A stretch of 64,000 nt of DNA from Eriocheir sinensis (GCF_024679095.1 NW_026112148.1:124001-188000), one strand, 5' to 3'; positions 11,101 to 22,385 are shown, counted from the first letter of the stretch. Numbers and translations are program-made. Notes: generated from the letters alone by a model not told the origin.

Positions 11101-12307
11101 GGCAAGCGGGTAATCAACGGGGGTAGCTCGCTCGCACTTAATAATGGTTCGCTTTGCCTCGTGAGTGCTGGACGAGGCAAGCGGGTAATCGGCGGAGGTA
11201 CGTCACCACTCTCCCTGAATAATGGCTCGCTTTGCCTCTTGAGCGCTGGCCGAGGCAGGAACTGACGGGTAAACAGCGGAAGTAACGGACTCAGGCCTCG
11301 CGAGCGCTTACCGAGGCCAGCGGGTAACCGGCGGGGGTAGGTCGCTCCCCCTAATGGTTCGCTTTGTCTCTTGAGCGCTGACCGAGGCAGTCACTGACGG
11401 GTAAACGGCGGGAGTAACGGATTCAGGCCTCGCGAGCGCTGGCCGAGGCCAGCGGGTAATCGGCGGTGGTAGGTCGTTCGCCCTTAATGGTTCGCTTTTC
11501 CTTTTGAGCACTGGCCGAAGCAGTCACTGACGGGTAAACGGCGAGAGTAACGGAATCAGGCCTCGCGACCGCTGGCTGAGGAGAGCGGGTAATCGCCTGA
11601 GGTAGGTCGCTCGCCCTTAATGGATCGCTTTGCCTCCTGAGCGCTGCCCGAGGCAGTCACCGACTGCTCGAGTGACGGGTAAACGTCTGGAGTAACGGAC
11701 AAGTCAAGGAGACACTGGCCCTTCATACGTCATACAATTTGGTGTGTGGCTGGAAAACGTTGCGTCTTGAGCGCTGGATGAGGCCCTCAGTCATGAATCG
11801 TGTGGCGGGTAAACTTTGCGGGGGGAGGGGGGGGGGTTACTCGGCAGCACCTGATGGCTCGTTTTGCCTCGTGAGCGCTGGACGAGGCAAGCGGGTAATC
11901 AGCGGGGGTAGCTTGCTCGCACTTAATAATAGTTCGCTTTGCCTCTTTAGTGCTGGACGAGGCAAGCGGGTAATTGGCGGAGGTAGGTCGCTCTCCCTTA
12001 ATAATGGTTCGCTTTGCCTCTTGAGCGCTGGCCGATGCAGTCACTGACGGGTAAACGGCGTGAGTAACGGACTGAGGACTCGCGAGCGCTGGCCGAGGCC
12101 AGCGGGTCTCGGCCAGCGGGTAATCGGCGGGGGTAGGTCGCTCGCCCTTAATGGTTTGCTTTGCCTCTTGAGCGCTGGCCGAGCAAGTCACAGACGGGTG
12201 AACGGCGAGAGTTACGGACTCGGGCCTCGCGAGCGCTGGCCGAGGCCAGCGGGTAATCGACGGGGGTAGGTCGCTCGCCGTTAATGGTTCGCTTTGCCTC
12301 TTGAGCG
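8156..12307. repeat. higher-order repeat block 1 (about 4.15 kb)
   Basis: This block matches 12,308-16,925 in order and detail at an offset of about 4,152 bp. For example 8252 corresponds to 12404, 8783 to 12935 and 9267 to 13419. Its first 1.5 kb also match 6,632-8,155 at an offset of 1,524 bp. Edges are placed by reading and are approximate. Confidence 0.8.
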
Positions 12308-15300
12308 CTGGCCGAGGCAGTCACTGACTTGTAAACGGCGGGATTAACGGACTCAGGCCTCGCGAGCGCTGGCCGAGGCCAGATGGTAATCGGCAGGGGT
12401 AGGTCACTCGCCATTAATGGTTCGCTTTGCCTCTTGAGCGCTGGACGAGGCAGTCTCTGACGGGTAAACGGCGGGAGTAACGGACTGAGGCCTCTCGAGC
12501 GCTGGCTGAGGCCAGCGGGTAATCGGCGGGGGTAGGTCGCTTGCCCTTAATGGTTCGCTTTCCTCTTGAGCGCTGGCCGAGGCAGTCACTGACTTGTAAA
12601 CGGCGTGAGTAACGGACTTAGGCCTCGCGAGCGCTGGCCGAGGCCAGATGGTAATCGTCGGGGGTAGGTCACTCGCCATTAATGGTTCGCTTTGCCTCTT
12701 GAGCGCTGGCCGAGCCAGTCACTGACGGGTAAACGGCGGGAGTAACGGACTGAGGCCTCCCGAGCCCTGGCCGAGGCCAGCGGGTAATCGGCGGGGGTAG
12801 GTCGCTCGCCCTTAATGGTTCGCTTTGCCTCTTTAGCGCTGGCCGAGGCAGTCACTGACTTGTAAACGGCGGGAGTAACGGACTCGGGCCTCGCGAGCGC
12901 TGGCCGAGGCCAGATGGTAATCGGCGGGGGTAGGTCACTCGCCCTTAATGGTTCGTTTTGCCTCCTGAGCGCTGGCCGAGGCAGTCACTGACGGGTAAAC
13001 GGCGGGAGTAACGGACTGAGGCCTCTCGAGCCCTGGCCGAGGCCAGCGGGTAATCGGCGGGGGTAGGTCGCTCGCCCTTAATGGTTCGCTTTGCCTCTTC
13101 AGCGCTGGCCGAGGCAGTCTCTGACTTGTAAACGGCGGGAGTAACGGACTCAGGCCTCGCGAGCGCTGGCCGAGGCCAGATGGTAATCGGCGGGGGTAGG
13201 TCACTCGCCCTTAATGGTTCGTTTTGCCTCCTGAGCGCTGGCCGAGGCAGTCACTGACTCCTCGAGTGACGGGTAAACGGCTGGAGTAACGGACAAGCCA
13301 AGGAGACACTGGCCCTTCATACGACATACAATTTGGTGTGTGGCGAGTAAACTTTTCGTCTTGAGCGCTGGAAGAGGCCCTCAGTCATGAATCGTGTTGC
13401 GGGTAAACGGAGGGGGGGGTGGGGGGGGGTAACGCGCTAACACCTGATGGCTTGTTTTGCCTCGTGAGCACTGGACGAGGCAAGCCGGTAGTCAGCGGGG
13501 GTTGCTCGCTCGCACTTAATAATGGTTTGTTTCGCCTCGTGACTGCTGGAATAGACAAGCGGTTAATCGGCGGAGGTAGGTCGCTCTCCTTTAATAATAG
13601 TTCGCTTTGCCTCTTGAGCGCTGGCCAAGGCAGTAAATGACGGGTAAACGGTGGGAGTAACGGACTCAGGCCTCGAGAGCGCTGGCCGAAGCCAGCGGGT
13701 AATCGTCGGGGTACGTCGCTCGCCCTTAATGTTTCACCTGCCTCCTGAGCGCTGGCCGAGGCAGTCACCGACTTCTCGAGTTACGGGTAAACGGCTTGAG
13801 TAACGGACAAGTCAAGGAGACACTGGCCCTTTATACGACATACAATTTGGTGTGTGCCGGGTAAACTTTGCGTCTTGAGCTCTGGACGAAGCCCTCGGTC
13901 ATGAATCGTGTGGCGGGTAAACGGGGGTGGGGGTGGGGGGGTAACGCGCTAACACCTGATGGCTTGTTTTGCCTCGTGAGCACTGGACGAGGCAAGCCGG
14001 TAGTCAGCGGGGGTAGCTCGCTCGCACTTAATAATGGTTCGTTTTGCCTCGTGAGTGCTGGACGAGGCAAGCGGGTAATCGGCGGAGGTATGTCGCTCTC
14101 CCTTAATAATGGTTCGCTTTGCCTCTTGAGCGCTGGCCGAGGCAGTAACTGACGGGTAAACGGCGGGAGCAACGGACTCAGGCTATGCGAGCGCTGGCCT
14201 CGGCCAGCGGGTAATGGACGGGGTTAGGTCGCTCGGCCTTAATGGTTCGCTTTGCCTCTTGAGCGCTGGCCGAGGCAGTCACTGACCTGTAAACGGAGGG
14301 AGTAACGGACTCAGGCCTCGCGAGCGCTGGCCGAAGGCAGCGGGTAATCGGGCAGGGTAGGTCGCTCGCACTTAATGGTTCGCTTTACCTCTTGAGCGTT
14401 GGCCGAGGCAGTCATTGACGGGTAAACGGAGGGAGTAACTTACTCAGGCCTCGCGAGCGCTGGCCGAGGCCAGCGGGTAATCGTCGGTGGTAGGTCGCTC
14501 GCCCTTAATGGTTCGCTTTGCCTCCTGAGCGCTGGCCCATGCAGTCACCGACTGCTCGAGTGACGGTTAAACGGCTGGAGTAACGGACAAGTCAAGGAGA
14601 CACTGGCCCTTCATATGACATACAATTTGGTGTGTGGCGTGTAAACTTTGCGTCTTGAGCGGTGGACGAGGCCCTCAGTCATGAATCGTGTGGCGGGGAA
14701 ACGGGGAGGGGGGGGGGGGGGTTAACGCGCCAGCACCTGATGGCTCGTTTTGCCTCATGAGCGCTTGACGAGGCAAGCCGGTAATTATCGAGGGTAGCTC
14801 GCTCGCACTTAATAATGTTTCGGGGTAATCGGCGGGGGTAGGTCGCTCGCCTTTAATGGTTCGCTTTGCCTCTTGAGCGTTGGCGGTTCGCTTTGCCTCT
14901 TGAGCGTTGGCCGACGAAGTCACTGACGGACTCAGGCCTCGCGAGCGCTGGCCAAAGCGAACGGGTAATCGGCTGGGGTAAGTCGCTCGCCCTTAATGGT
15001 TCGCTTTGCCTCCTGAGCGCTGACCGAGGCAGTCACCGACTGCTCGAGTGACGGGTAAACGGCTGGAGTAACGGACAAGTCAAGGAGACACTGGCCCTTT
15101 ATACGACATACAATTTGTTGTGTGGCGGGTAATCTTTGCGTCTTGAGCGGTGGACGAGGCCCTCAGTCATGAATCGTGTGGCGGGTAAACGGGGGATTAA
15201 CGCGCCCGCACCGGATGGCTCGTTGTGCCTCATGAGCGCTGGACGAGGCAAGCCGGTAATTATCGAGGGTAGCTCGCTCGCACTTAATAATGTTTCGGGG

Positions 15301-16925
15301 TAATCGGCGGGGGTAGGTCGCTCGCCTTTAATGGTTCGCTTTGCCTCTTGAGCGTTGGCCGAGGAAGTCACTGACGAGTAAACGGCGGGAGTAATGGACT
15401 CAGGCCTCGCGAGCGCTGGCCAAAGTGAACGGGTAATCGGCTGGGGTAAGTCGCTCGCCCTTAATGGTTCGCTTTGCCTCCTGAGCTCTGACCGAGGCAG
15501 TCACCGACTGCTCGAGTGACGGGTAAACGGCTGGAGTAACGGACAAGTCAAGGAGACACTGGCCCTTTATACGACATACAATTTGTTGTGTGGCGGGTAA
15601 TCTTTGCGTCTTGAGCGCTGGACGTCATGAATCGTGTGGCGGGTAAACAGGGTTGGGGGGGGGGGGGGGTTACGCGCCAGCACCTGATGGCTCGATTTGC
15701 CTTGCGAGAGCTGGACGAGGCAAGCGGGTAATCAACGGGGGTAGCTCGCTCGCACTTAATAATGGTTCGCTTTGCCTCGTGAGTGCTGGACGAGGCAAGC
15801 GGGTAATCGGCGGAGGTACGTCACCACTCTCCCTGAATAATGGCTCGCTTTGCCTCTTGAGCGCTGGCCGAGGCAGGAACTGACGGGTAAACAGCGGGAG
15901 TAACGGACTCAGACCTCGCGAGCGCTGGCCGAGGCCAGCGGGTAATCGGCGTGGGTAGGTCGCTCGGAATTAATGGTTCGCTTTGCCTCTTGAGCGCTGC
16001 CCGAGGCAGTCACTGACGGGTAAACGGCGGGAGTAACGGATTCAGGCCTCGCGAGCGCTGGCCGATGCCAACGGGTAATCGGCTGGTGTAGGTCGCTCGC
16101 CCTTAATGGTTCGATTTTCCTTTTGAGCGCTGGCCGAGGCAGTCACTGACGGGTAAACGGCGGGAGTAACGGACTCAGTCCTCGCGAGCGCTGGGTGAGG
16201 AGAGCGGGTAATCGGCTGGGGTAGGTCGCTCGCCCTTAATGGTTCGCTTTGCCTCCTGAGCGCTGGCCGAGGCAGTCACCGACTGCTCGAGTGACGCATA
16301 AACGGCTGGAGTACCGGACAAGTCAAGGAGACACTGGCCCTTCATACGACATACATTTGGTGTGTGGCTAGCAAACTTTGCGTCTTGAGCGCTGGATGAG
16401 GCCCTCAGTCATGAATCGTGTTGCGGGTAAACTTTGGAGGGGGAGGGGGGGGGTTACTCGGCAGCACCTGATGGCTCGTTTTGCCTCGTGAGCGCTGGAC
16501 GAGGCAAGCGGGTAATCAGCGGGGGTAGCTTGCTCGCACTTAATAATAGTTCGCTTTGCCTCTTTAGTGCTGGACGAGGCAAGCGGGTAATTGGCGGAGA
16601 TAGGTCGCTCTCCCTTAATAATGGTTCGCTTTGCCTCTTGAGCGCTGGCCGATGCAGTCACTGACGGGTAAACGGCGTGAGTAACGGACTCAGGACTCGC
16701 GAGCGCTGGCCGAGGCCAGCGGGTCTCGGCCAGCGGGTAATCGGCGGGGGTAGGTCGCTCGCCCTTAATGGTTTGCTTTGCCTCTTGAGCGCTGGCCGAG
16801 CAAGTCACAGACGGGTGAACGGCGAGAGTTACGGACTCGGGCCTCGCGAGCGCTGGCCGAGGCCAGCGGGTAATCGACGGGGGTAGGTCGCTCGCCGTTA
16901 ATGGTTCGCTTTGCCTCTTGAGCGC
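12308..16925. repeat. higher-order repeat block 2 (about 4.6 kb)
   Basis: Second copy of block 1. It is about 465 bp longer because one composite segment (CATACAATTTG block, G-run, TTAATAATGTTTCGGGG) is locally duplicated at about 14,6xx and 15,1xx. After that point the offset to block 1 becomes about 4,617 bp. The two copies differ by scattered substitutions and small indels, so the duplication is recent compared with monomer divergence. Confidence 0.8.
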
Positions 16926-17364
16926 TGGCCGAAGCAGTCACTGACGGGTAAACGGCGGGAGTAACGGAATCAGGCCGCGCTGGCCGAGGCCAGCGGGTAG
17001 TCGGCGGGGGTAGGTCGCTCGCCCTTAATGGTTAGCTTTGCCTCCTGAGCGCTGGCCGGGGCAGTCGTCGACTGCTCGAGTGACTGGTAAACGGCTGGAG
17101 TAACGGACAAGTCAAGAAGACACTGGCCCTTCATATGACATACAATTTGGTGTGTGGCGGGTAAACTTTGCGTCTTAAGCGCTGGACGAGGCCCTCTGTC
17201 ATGAATCGTGTGGCGGGTAAACGGGGTGGGGTGGGGTGGGGGGGTGGGGGGGTTAAGCGCAAGCACCTGATGGCTCGTTTTGCCTCGTGAGCGCTGGACG
17301 AGGCAAGCAGGTAATCAGCGGGGGTAGCTCGCTCGCACTTAATAATGGTTCGTTTTGCCTCGGC

Positions 17365-19288
17365 CATAGACTTCACAATCTCTTGACGGGAAACGGGGCG
17401 CGGGGCCGATTCGCAGGGGGCCGATTTTCAAAAATTTAAAATTTAAATATTTTCAAAACCAAAGCAGCTAGCGACCTGAAACTAAAACAGGCACCTCCCT
17501 TAGGCATATATGAGTCTCCATGAGCAGCGGTATCAAAAAATTCAAAGTCGTTCCCTAATAAAATCCCGATTAATTGTTTTTTATATAAGTATAACAAAAC
17601 TTAAAAAGGCTATAAAATCCTCAGATTTTACGCTAGATGCACAAACATCACCAAATGCAGAGATAATCACTTATATTTTCAGAATCAATAGCAATATTTA
17701 GCATATCTTATAAGTTTTTGCCCGAAATAGCTACTTATTTTTTTTTTATTTAGTGCATTTTTTTACGTAAGTTTTTAACATCTAATAAATCACTTAATTT
17801 TCACATTAGAAACTTAATACTTGAGGAAAGCATGCAGAAACATCTTAATTTTACTCAACAAAAGCAAAATATTCATTTTTCTATATACAATCACAACTTA
17901 TTTTGGTTGAATTCCGATGTCACTATTGCCGCAGCACGTCTTGCCGGCTATCTGGCCCTCGTCCCTGAACAATCACTTTAGCCTTTTGGCCTATGACTTG
18001 TGGGCCCCGGTCAGTTTCCTGGACTTGTACACGTCCCTGTTCCTCGCCGTCTCCTTCCTGCCCTCCTCGATACTGCTCCTCTTCCTGCCGGTCGGCTGCT
18101 TCAAGGCCTTGTTCTTCCTCGCTTCTGAGGTCACGTCCTTGGAGAAATTAGCACCGAAACAGTTGAAGAGGGACCTGCTGATGTGCGGCAAGATGGTGTT
18201 GGCCAGGTTGTGCCCTCCTGGCACCTGTACCCTGCAAGGTCGGGTCTGAGGCCGCCAGGAACTCCAGGAGGTGCCTGAACCCGTCCCTGTGGCGCATGGC
18301 AAGGAGAGGAACCTCAACCTGCGCTCCTTCTTGTCCTCCCTGCACATCAGGGAGTCCCACAGCGACATCCCGAAGGACGCCATGTGGGCCATTGGGAGAG
18401 ATGGCCGCTTCAGGACCGCCCGGCCCGTCTCCAGCTCTCCCCTGTCGACCAGCTCGACCAGGGCGTCGAACATCACAGAGGGCGGGTCGCCCCTCTCGAG
18501 CTCCACGGTAATCTTCTCCTCCTGCTGGGCAAGCTCCTGCTTGCAGCACTCGGCCACAGAGGAGTTGGCCTGGACCTTCCTGGCCAGGTAGCCGGCGTAG
18601 TTGCCGACCGCGGCGAGGAGCAACTCGTCCGTCGGCGGGTCCGGCTGGTCGCGGCGTCCTCATATCTTGTGTCTCCTCCGTCACTTCCACTCGATCCACT
18701 GCCTTCTGTGTCTTCTTGTATCGTCCTCTGGATCCTTGCAGTTGTGGGGAAGGGTACAGAGACGATGAATAACTGTAGGTCCTTTACTTGGAGAGTAAAC
18801 AGAGGCAGGACAGCGATAATCCTTTACAGAGGGGAAGTGCCCAGCTGACTGCGTGCCTAAGGCGAGTTAGGCGACGCGGAACTGAGCTGAGTTGCCATGT
18901 AGGCACTAACTAAACGTACATTTCTTGTTTCCTAATACGTAAAACTGTGGACTTCACTATCCTACAGTTATCATTCATTTTACGTAAAGATTTCAACCTA
19001 AAGTTACGCAAATTTGCCATTTTTTACACAACGTTTTCAAAGTGCACGCATGGTGCTATTTTATATAAGTTACCTTGAATCCTCGACCAAATCACTCTAG
19101 AGACACTCCTGCCTGCTTGTATGCACTAAAACTTGAAGATTTCGTCCTGTTTCCACTTAAATTCGGAGTAAGAACGCAGAGTGTGTTTGAGTTGTCGCAG
19201 TGAAAGTCGCCATAACAATCGGCCCCTTACGCGAAGCCAGCGCGCCAAGACTGAAGAGATTTCCCGTCAACTAGTTGTGAAGTCTATG
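17365..19288. mobile_element. 1.92-kb DNA transposon with terminal inverted repeats, inserted in the satellite
   Basis: The left end CATAGACTTCACAA-TCTC-TTGACGGGAAA (17365-17393) is matched by the reverse complement of 19260-19288, identical except for the four middle bases. The element is bounded by CCTCGGC at 17358-17364 and again at 19289-19295, a 7-bp target duplication (8 bp if one end base is miscalled). CA ends and a 7-8 bp duplication suggest a hAT- or P-like superfamily, but no transposase is visible. Inside are AT-rich ends (17.4-17.9 and 18.9-19.25 kb) and a GC-rich core. Confidence 0.75.
17991..18623 (-). CDS. unidentified GC-rich reading frame inside the TIR element
   Basis: About 210 codons, open also for a dozen codons upstream of 18623, with no ATG at that point. 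The reading is rich in charged residues (AQQEEKITVELERG, then a basic C-terminus KQPTGRKRSSIEEGRK) and has no motif I recognise. A second frame (18148-18699) overlaps it, and parts of each read plausibly, so a frameshift near 18,290 is possible. GC content is far above the AT-rich flanks inside the same element. It may be a captured piece of a host gene or an exon. I do not assign a function. Confidence 0.35.
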   Translation of the reverse strand: MLLAAVGNYAGYLARKVQANSSVAECCKQELAQQEEKITVELERGDPPSVMFDALVELVDRGELETGRAVLKRPSLPMAHMASFGMSLWDSLMCREDKKERRLRFLSLPCATGTGSGTSWSSWRPQTRPCRVQVPGGHNLANTILPHISRSLFNCFGANFSKDVTSEARKNKALKQPTGRKRSSIEEGRKETARNRDVYKSRKLTGAHKS

Positions 19289-19299
19289 CCTCGGCGTAG

Positions 19300-20177
19300 G
19301 TAGGTGGCTCTTAAGGGAGAGCGAGCAGGGATGTGGTATTCTTATTCGAATACACTATATGGGTGTATTCGTATTCAAATTCTTGTCATCTGACATCAAA
19401 GTATTCGCATTCGTATTCGAATATTTGGGAAAAGTATTCGTATTCTTAGAATAATAGGCCGAATAATCATCATAAATAAGTTATTTTTCCTTCCAAGCTA
19501 AAAATCTTCGTTCCTGTTTGTCCGACGTGTATGATACAGGTCAGGTTAATTGGATTTCAACCAACTTGTGAGGCCTCTCTCGATCACTATATCCTTCCCT
19601 ACCGTTCAGTCTTCCTTCCCTCATACTCTAACGGTGTCATGACTTGTATGAGACCCGTATGGCATCCCTCCCCTTTCCTCCTCGTCCCTGCTAGCTAGCT
19701 GAACCTACGAGACCGAGATGCGTATTCACATTGGCCGCTTCTTACCAGTACCAGTATTCTCCCTCAGTCTGTCTCACACTGTCACTCAGTTAAGTTCTCG
19801 TTTTTGTTATTAATACACAGTAGTCTTGTCTAGTCCTCCAGCCAAGCGGAAACGACAGTTGTATACGCAGAAATACACAGAAAAATGGGGAAGCGACCTG
19901 TTGTTTAAAAGTTGGCTGACTATAAGCGGCAAGGGGCCTATGTATTTCCACTGACGGAAAGGCGGGTAAATCAGAAATAGAAAAGCATGCTGCTGGGTCA
20001 AAACAGAAGAAGATAGTTGAAAGTGCAAAACATATAGTTAGTGTACTTGATATGCCTAGTGTTTGTAGAAAAAAGCATGCATGCATTGCTGGAACTTGTG
20101 ACAGCTGACATCTACAAAACTTAAGATCTACAGGAATAGCAGTCATTCTAGGTAGGGAAATCAGGGAACTCTGCAAG
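19300..20177. other. non-coding stretch with GTATTC-rich segment
   Basis: 19,330-19,450 is a low-complexity run of variations on GTATTCG/CGAATAC. Open frames at 19,790-20,185 on the minus strand have no recognisable motif. I see no supported gene here. Confidence 0.5.
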
Positions 20178-20648
20178 TCTGCCATGAGTGTGCTTTCGAT
20201 GCTAATTAAAATACGCTACCGCAGCCATGAGATATTGCTACGAATAACTTCGGGAGAAAAGTAGCATTTTGGGTGTTCAGCTCAGTCCGTGCTCCCTATC
20301 TCGCTCATTCAAGTCCCACCAAAAAAAAAAAAAAAAAAAAAACAGACTTTCTGGGACTAGAATGAGCGAGATAGGGAGCACGGACTGAGTTGAGCACCCC
20401 AAAATGCTCCTTTTCTCCCGGACTGAAAGTGAGCAACATTCCTACACTACGCAAGTGTATAGTTAATGTGGTTCAACTGTAATGTGTACGGTGCTAATTA
20501 ATTAAAAATACGAGCACTCAGTCATGATATGTCCCTAGGAATTCCTTCAATTTTAGACATATCTACGCTACGCAAGTCTGCCATGAATGTGCTTTCGGTG
20601 CTAATGAAAATACGCTACCGCAGCCATGAGATATTCCGACGAATAACT
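20178..20648. repeat. direct repeats flanking a foldback
   Basis: 20178-20251 and 20577-20648 are near-identical (TCTGCCATGA..GTGCTTTC..GCTAAT.AAAATACGCTACCGCAGCC). The segment GAGCACCCCAAAATGCTCC also recurs, at 20392 and 20653. The pattern suggests a duplicated short element. Confidence 0.8.
20252..20419. repeat. foldback (imperfect 65-bp arms around an A-run)
   Basis: Left arm 20252-20320 (GGGAGAAAAGTAGCATTTTG to CAAGTCCCACC) is complementary to right arm 20353-20419 (GGGACTAGAATGAGCGAG to CTTTTCTCCC), with a 22-base A-run and a few bases as the loop. The transcript would form a long hairpin. Foldback DNA transposon or inverted SINE-like pair are both possible. Confidence 0.85.
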
Positions 20649-20689
20649 AGTTGAGCACCCCAAAATGCTCCTTTTCTCCCGGACTGAAA

Positions 20690-21315
20690 GTGAGATATCC
20701 CTATCCGCTTGCCTCGTCCAGCGCCCGCGAGGCAAAGCAAGCCATCAGGTGCTGGTGCGTTACCCCAGCCGTTTACCCGCCACACGATTCATGAATGAGG
20801 GCCTCGTCACGCGCTCGAGATGTAATGTTTACCCGCCACACACCAAATTCTATGTCGTATGAAGGGCCAGTGTCTCCTTGACTTGTCCGTTACTCCAGCC
20901 GTTTACCCGTCACTCGAGCAGTCGGTGACTACCTCGGCCAGCGCTCAAGAGGCAAAGCGAACCATTAAGGGCGAGCGACCTACCCCCGCCGATTACCCGC
21001 TGGCCTCGGCCAGCGCTCGCGAGGCCTGAGTCCGTTACTCCCGCCGTTTAACTGTCGGTGACTGCCTCGGCCAGCGCTCAAGAGGCAAAGCGAACCATTA
21101 TTAAGGGAGAACGAGCTACCCCCGCCGATTATCCGCTTGCCTCGTCCAGCGCTCACGAGGCAAAACGAGCCATCAGGTGCTGGCGCGTTACCCCCGCCGT
21201 TTACCCGCCACACGATTCATGACCGAGGGCCCCGTCCAGCGCTCAAGAGCAAGCTAAGTTTACCCGCCCCACAGCAAATTGTATGTCGTACGAAGGGCCA
21301 GCGTCTCGACTTGTG
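20690..21315 (-). repeat. inverted block of the GC-rich satellite
   Basis: The same monomers as at 6.6-17.4 kb but on the opposite strand: GCCTCGGCCAGCGCTC, AACCATTAAGGGCGAGCGACC, CCCGCCGTTTACCC, and the CATACAATTTG-type block as its reverse complement. About 600 bp, two composite units. The array is thus split and partly inverted around the TIR element and the foldback. Confidence 0.9.
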
Positions 21316-21539
21316 CTACAATTCCCAAAGTCTTGGGAAAATTCTTCCCACTTTTAGGGAACATATCCAGCTTCTCGTAGTAGCCAGCACACGACTTAAT
21401 AAATGACACTGGATTACCCAGCACCACCATACGAGGCTGAGGCAGGCGCCTCCTCGTTGGTCTAAGGATCGATCTTCGCGGAGAAACTAGCAATTTCAAG
21501 GCTCGTATCCGGAGGATTTCGCCACCAGGTTGCGTGACG

Positions 21540-22000
21540 AAACCTCCAGCCTTGTTAGGGAGAAGTCTTAATGGATCGCAGTGAGGATGCTGCTCTGCCG
21601 CCAACAACACCCTGACCGGTATGTAAGTCGTCTGCGAACGATTCGGTACGGCACATCAGCATCTGAGTGTTCTCTACTAGGGAGGGGAGAGCCTGAACCT
21701 GTTTGTCGAGGCACTCCCGAGTTCCCTCTGCACGGGTCCATCTTCTAGCCCAGCCCGCGAACGAGCGGGGAGCGAATCTCTCGAAAATTCAATGGTGACC
21801 ATCCCGATGCAGGCCGTACGCGGTATCGTTGGTCATCCAGCCGGGATTCTGCCTTAGAGGCTTTCAGGCATAATCCCACGGACGTAGCCTCGCTCCACTG
21901 GCCGATCGACCAAGAGCGGAACCATATGTCCGGACCTGCCGTTCCACTAGTACTGAGCAGGACTGCTGTATCAACGACAACTGCCAACAGTAGGGTAAAA
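21540..22000 (-). rRNA. 28S rRNA 3' end fragment (diverged, probable pseudogene)
   Basis: The minus strand reads TTTTACCCTACTG, then AGTACTAGTGGAACGGCAGG, GGGATTATGCCTGAAAGCC and TCTAAGGCAGAATCCCGG. These match the conserved 3' part of 28S from recalled sequence (CCTACTG, GAACCG, CTCTAAGTCAGAATCC). Near 21,550-21,620 the terminal motifs GTTGTTGGCGGCAGAGCAGC and CACTGCGATCC follow. Several universally conserved bases are changed, so it is likely not functional. Upstream it breaks abruptly at an A-run; downstream (to about 21,320) probably spacer. Confidence 0.85.
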
Positions 22001-22385
22001 AAAAAGGGGCTGAGTGGCCACGCGCTTCACTTGACTCCCTCGCTGCCTCAGACGGACGTATTTTACCCTCACAGATATATCGTACTCCAATAGATTTGGT
22101 ATCAATGGCTTCATAAAGACTTGTACTTGAACATGCGCAAATAAAAACAGAGGAAAATAAACAATACATACTCGTTTCTAGTCTCCGTATTGAGTTTTGT
22201 ATACAGTATATTCTAAGTACTAACTCGAAATTATGCGGGCTAACATTTTAAGCCGAATATGTGTCGAAGCGGAGTTTAGTGAGGATTCATATGGTATCCT
22301 CAAAATCTTCACACGCCTCATAGTTCCCGAGTTACATCAAGAAAACTGTATTTTTATATTATTTCCCGATGCATTTATCAACCTG

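Larger units (their letters stand above)
6632..17357. repeat. GC-rich satellite array, about 133-bp monomer, higher-order structure
   Basis: TTAATGGTTCGCTTT recurs at 6738, 6871, 7004 and 7137, a 133-bp period. Each monomer has two related halves. Both contain a GAGCGCTGGCCGAGG core flanked by GCCTC and GAGGC (an inverted repeat) and a GGGTAA-C/T-CGGCGGG motif. One half carries the exact 20-mer GGGTAAACGGCGGGAGTAAC found in 28S rDNA. Larger composite units add a CATACAATTTG block and a G-run. Open frames seen here in several phases are products of the periodic sequence, since 133 is not a multiple of 3. Confidence 0.95.

Noticed and set aside
6632..17357. CRISPR-like array
   Set aside because: The repeats are contiguous and about 133 bp with no unique spacers, in a eukaryotic setting.
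6538..17376. Many open frames of 60-146 codons on both strands (for example Ala-Ser-Ala-Gln-Glu-Ala and Leu-Cys-Leu-Ser-Ala-Gly-rich peptides)
   Set aside because: They follow the satellite monomer in every phase and repeat with it; the 133-bp period is not a multiple of 3, so there is no sustained coding frame.
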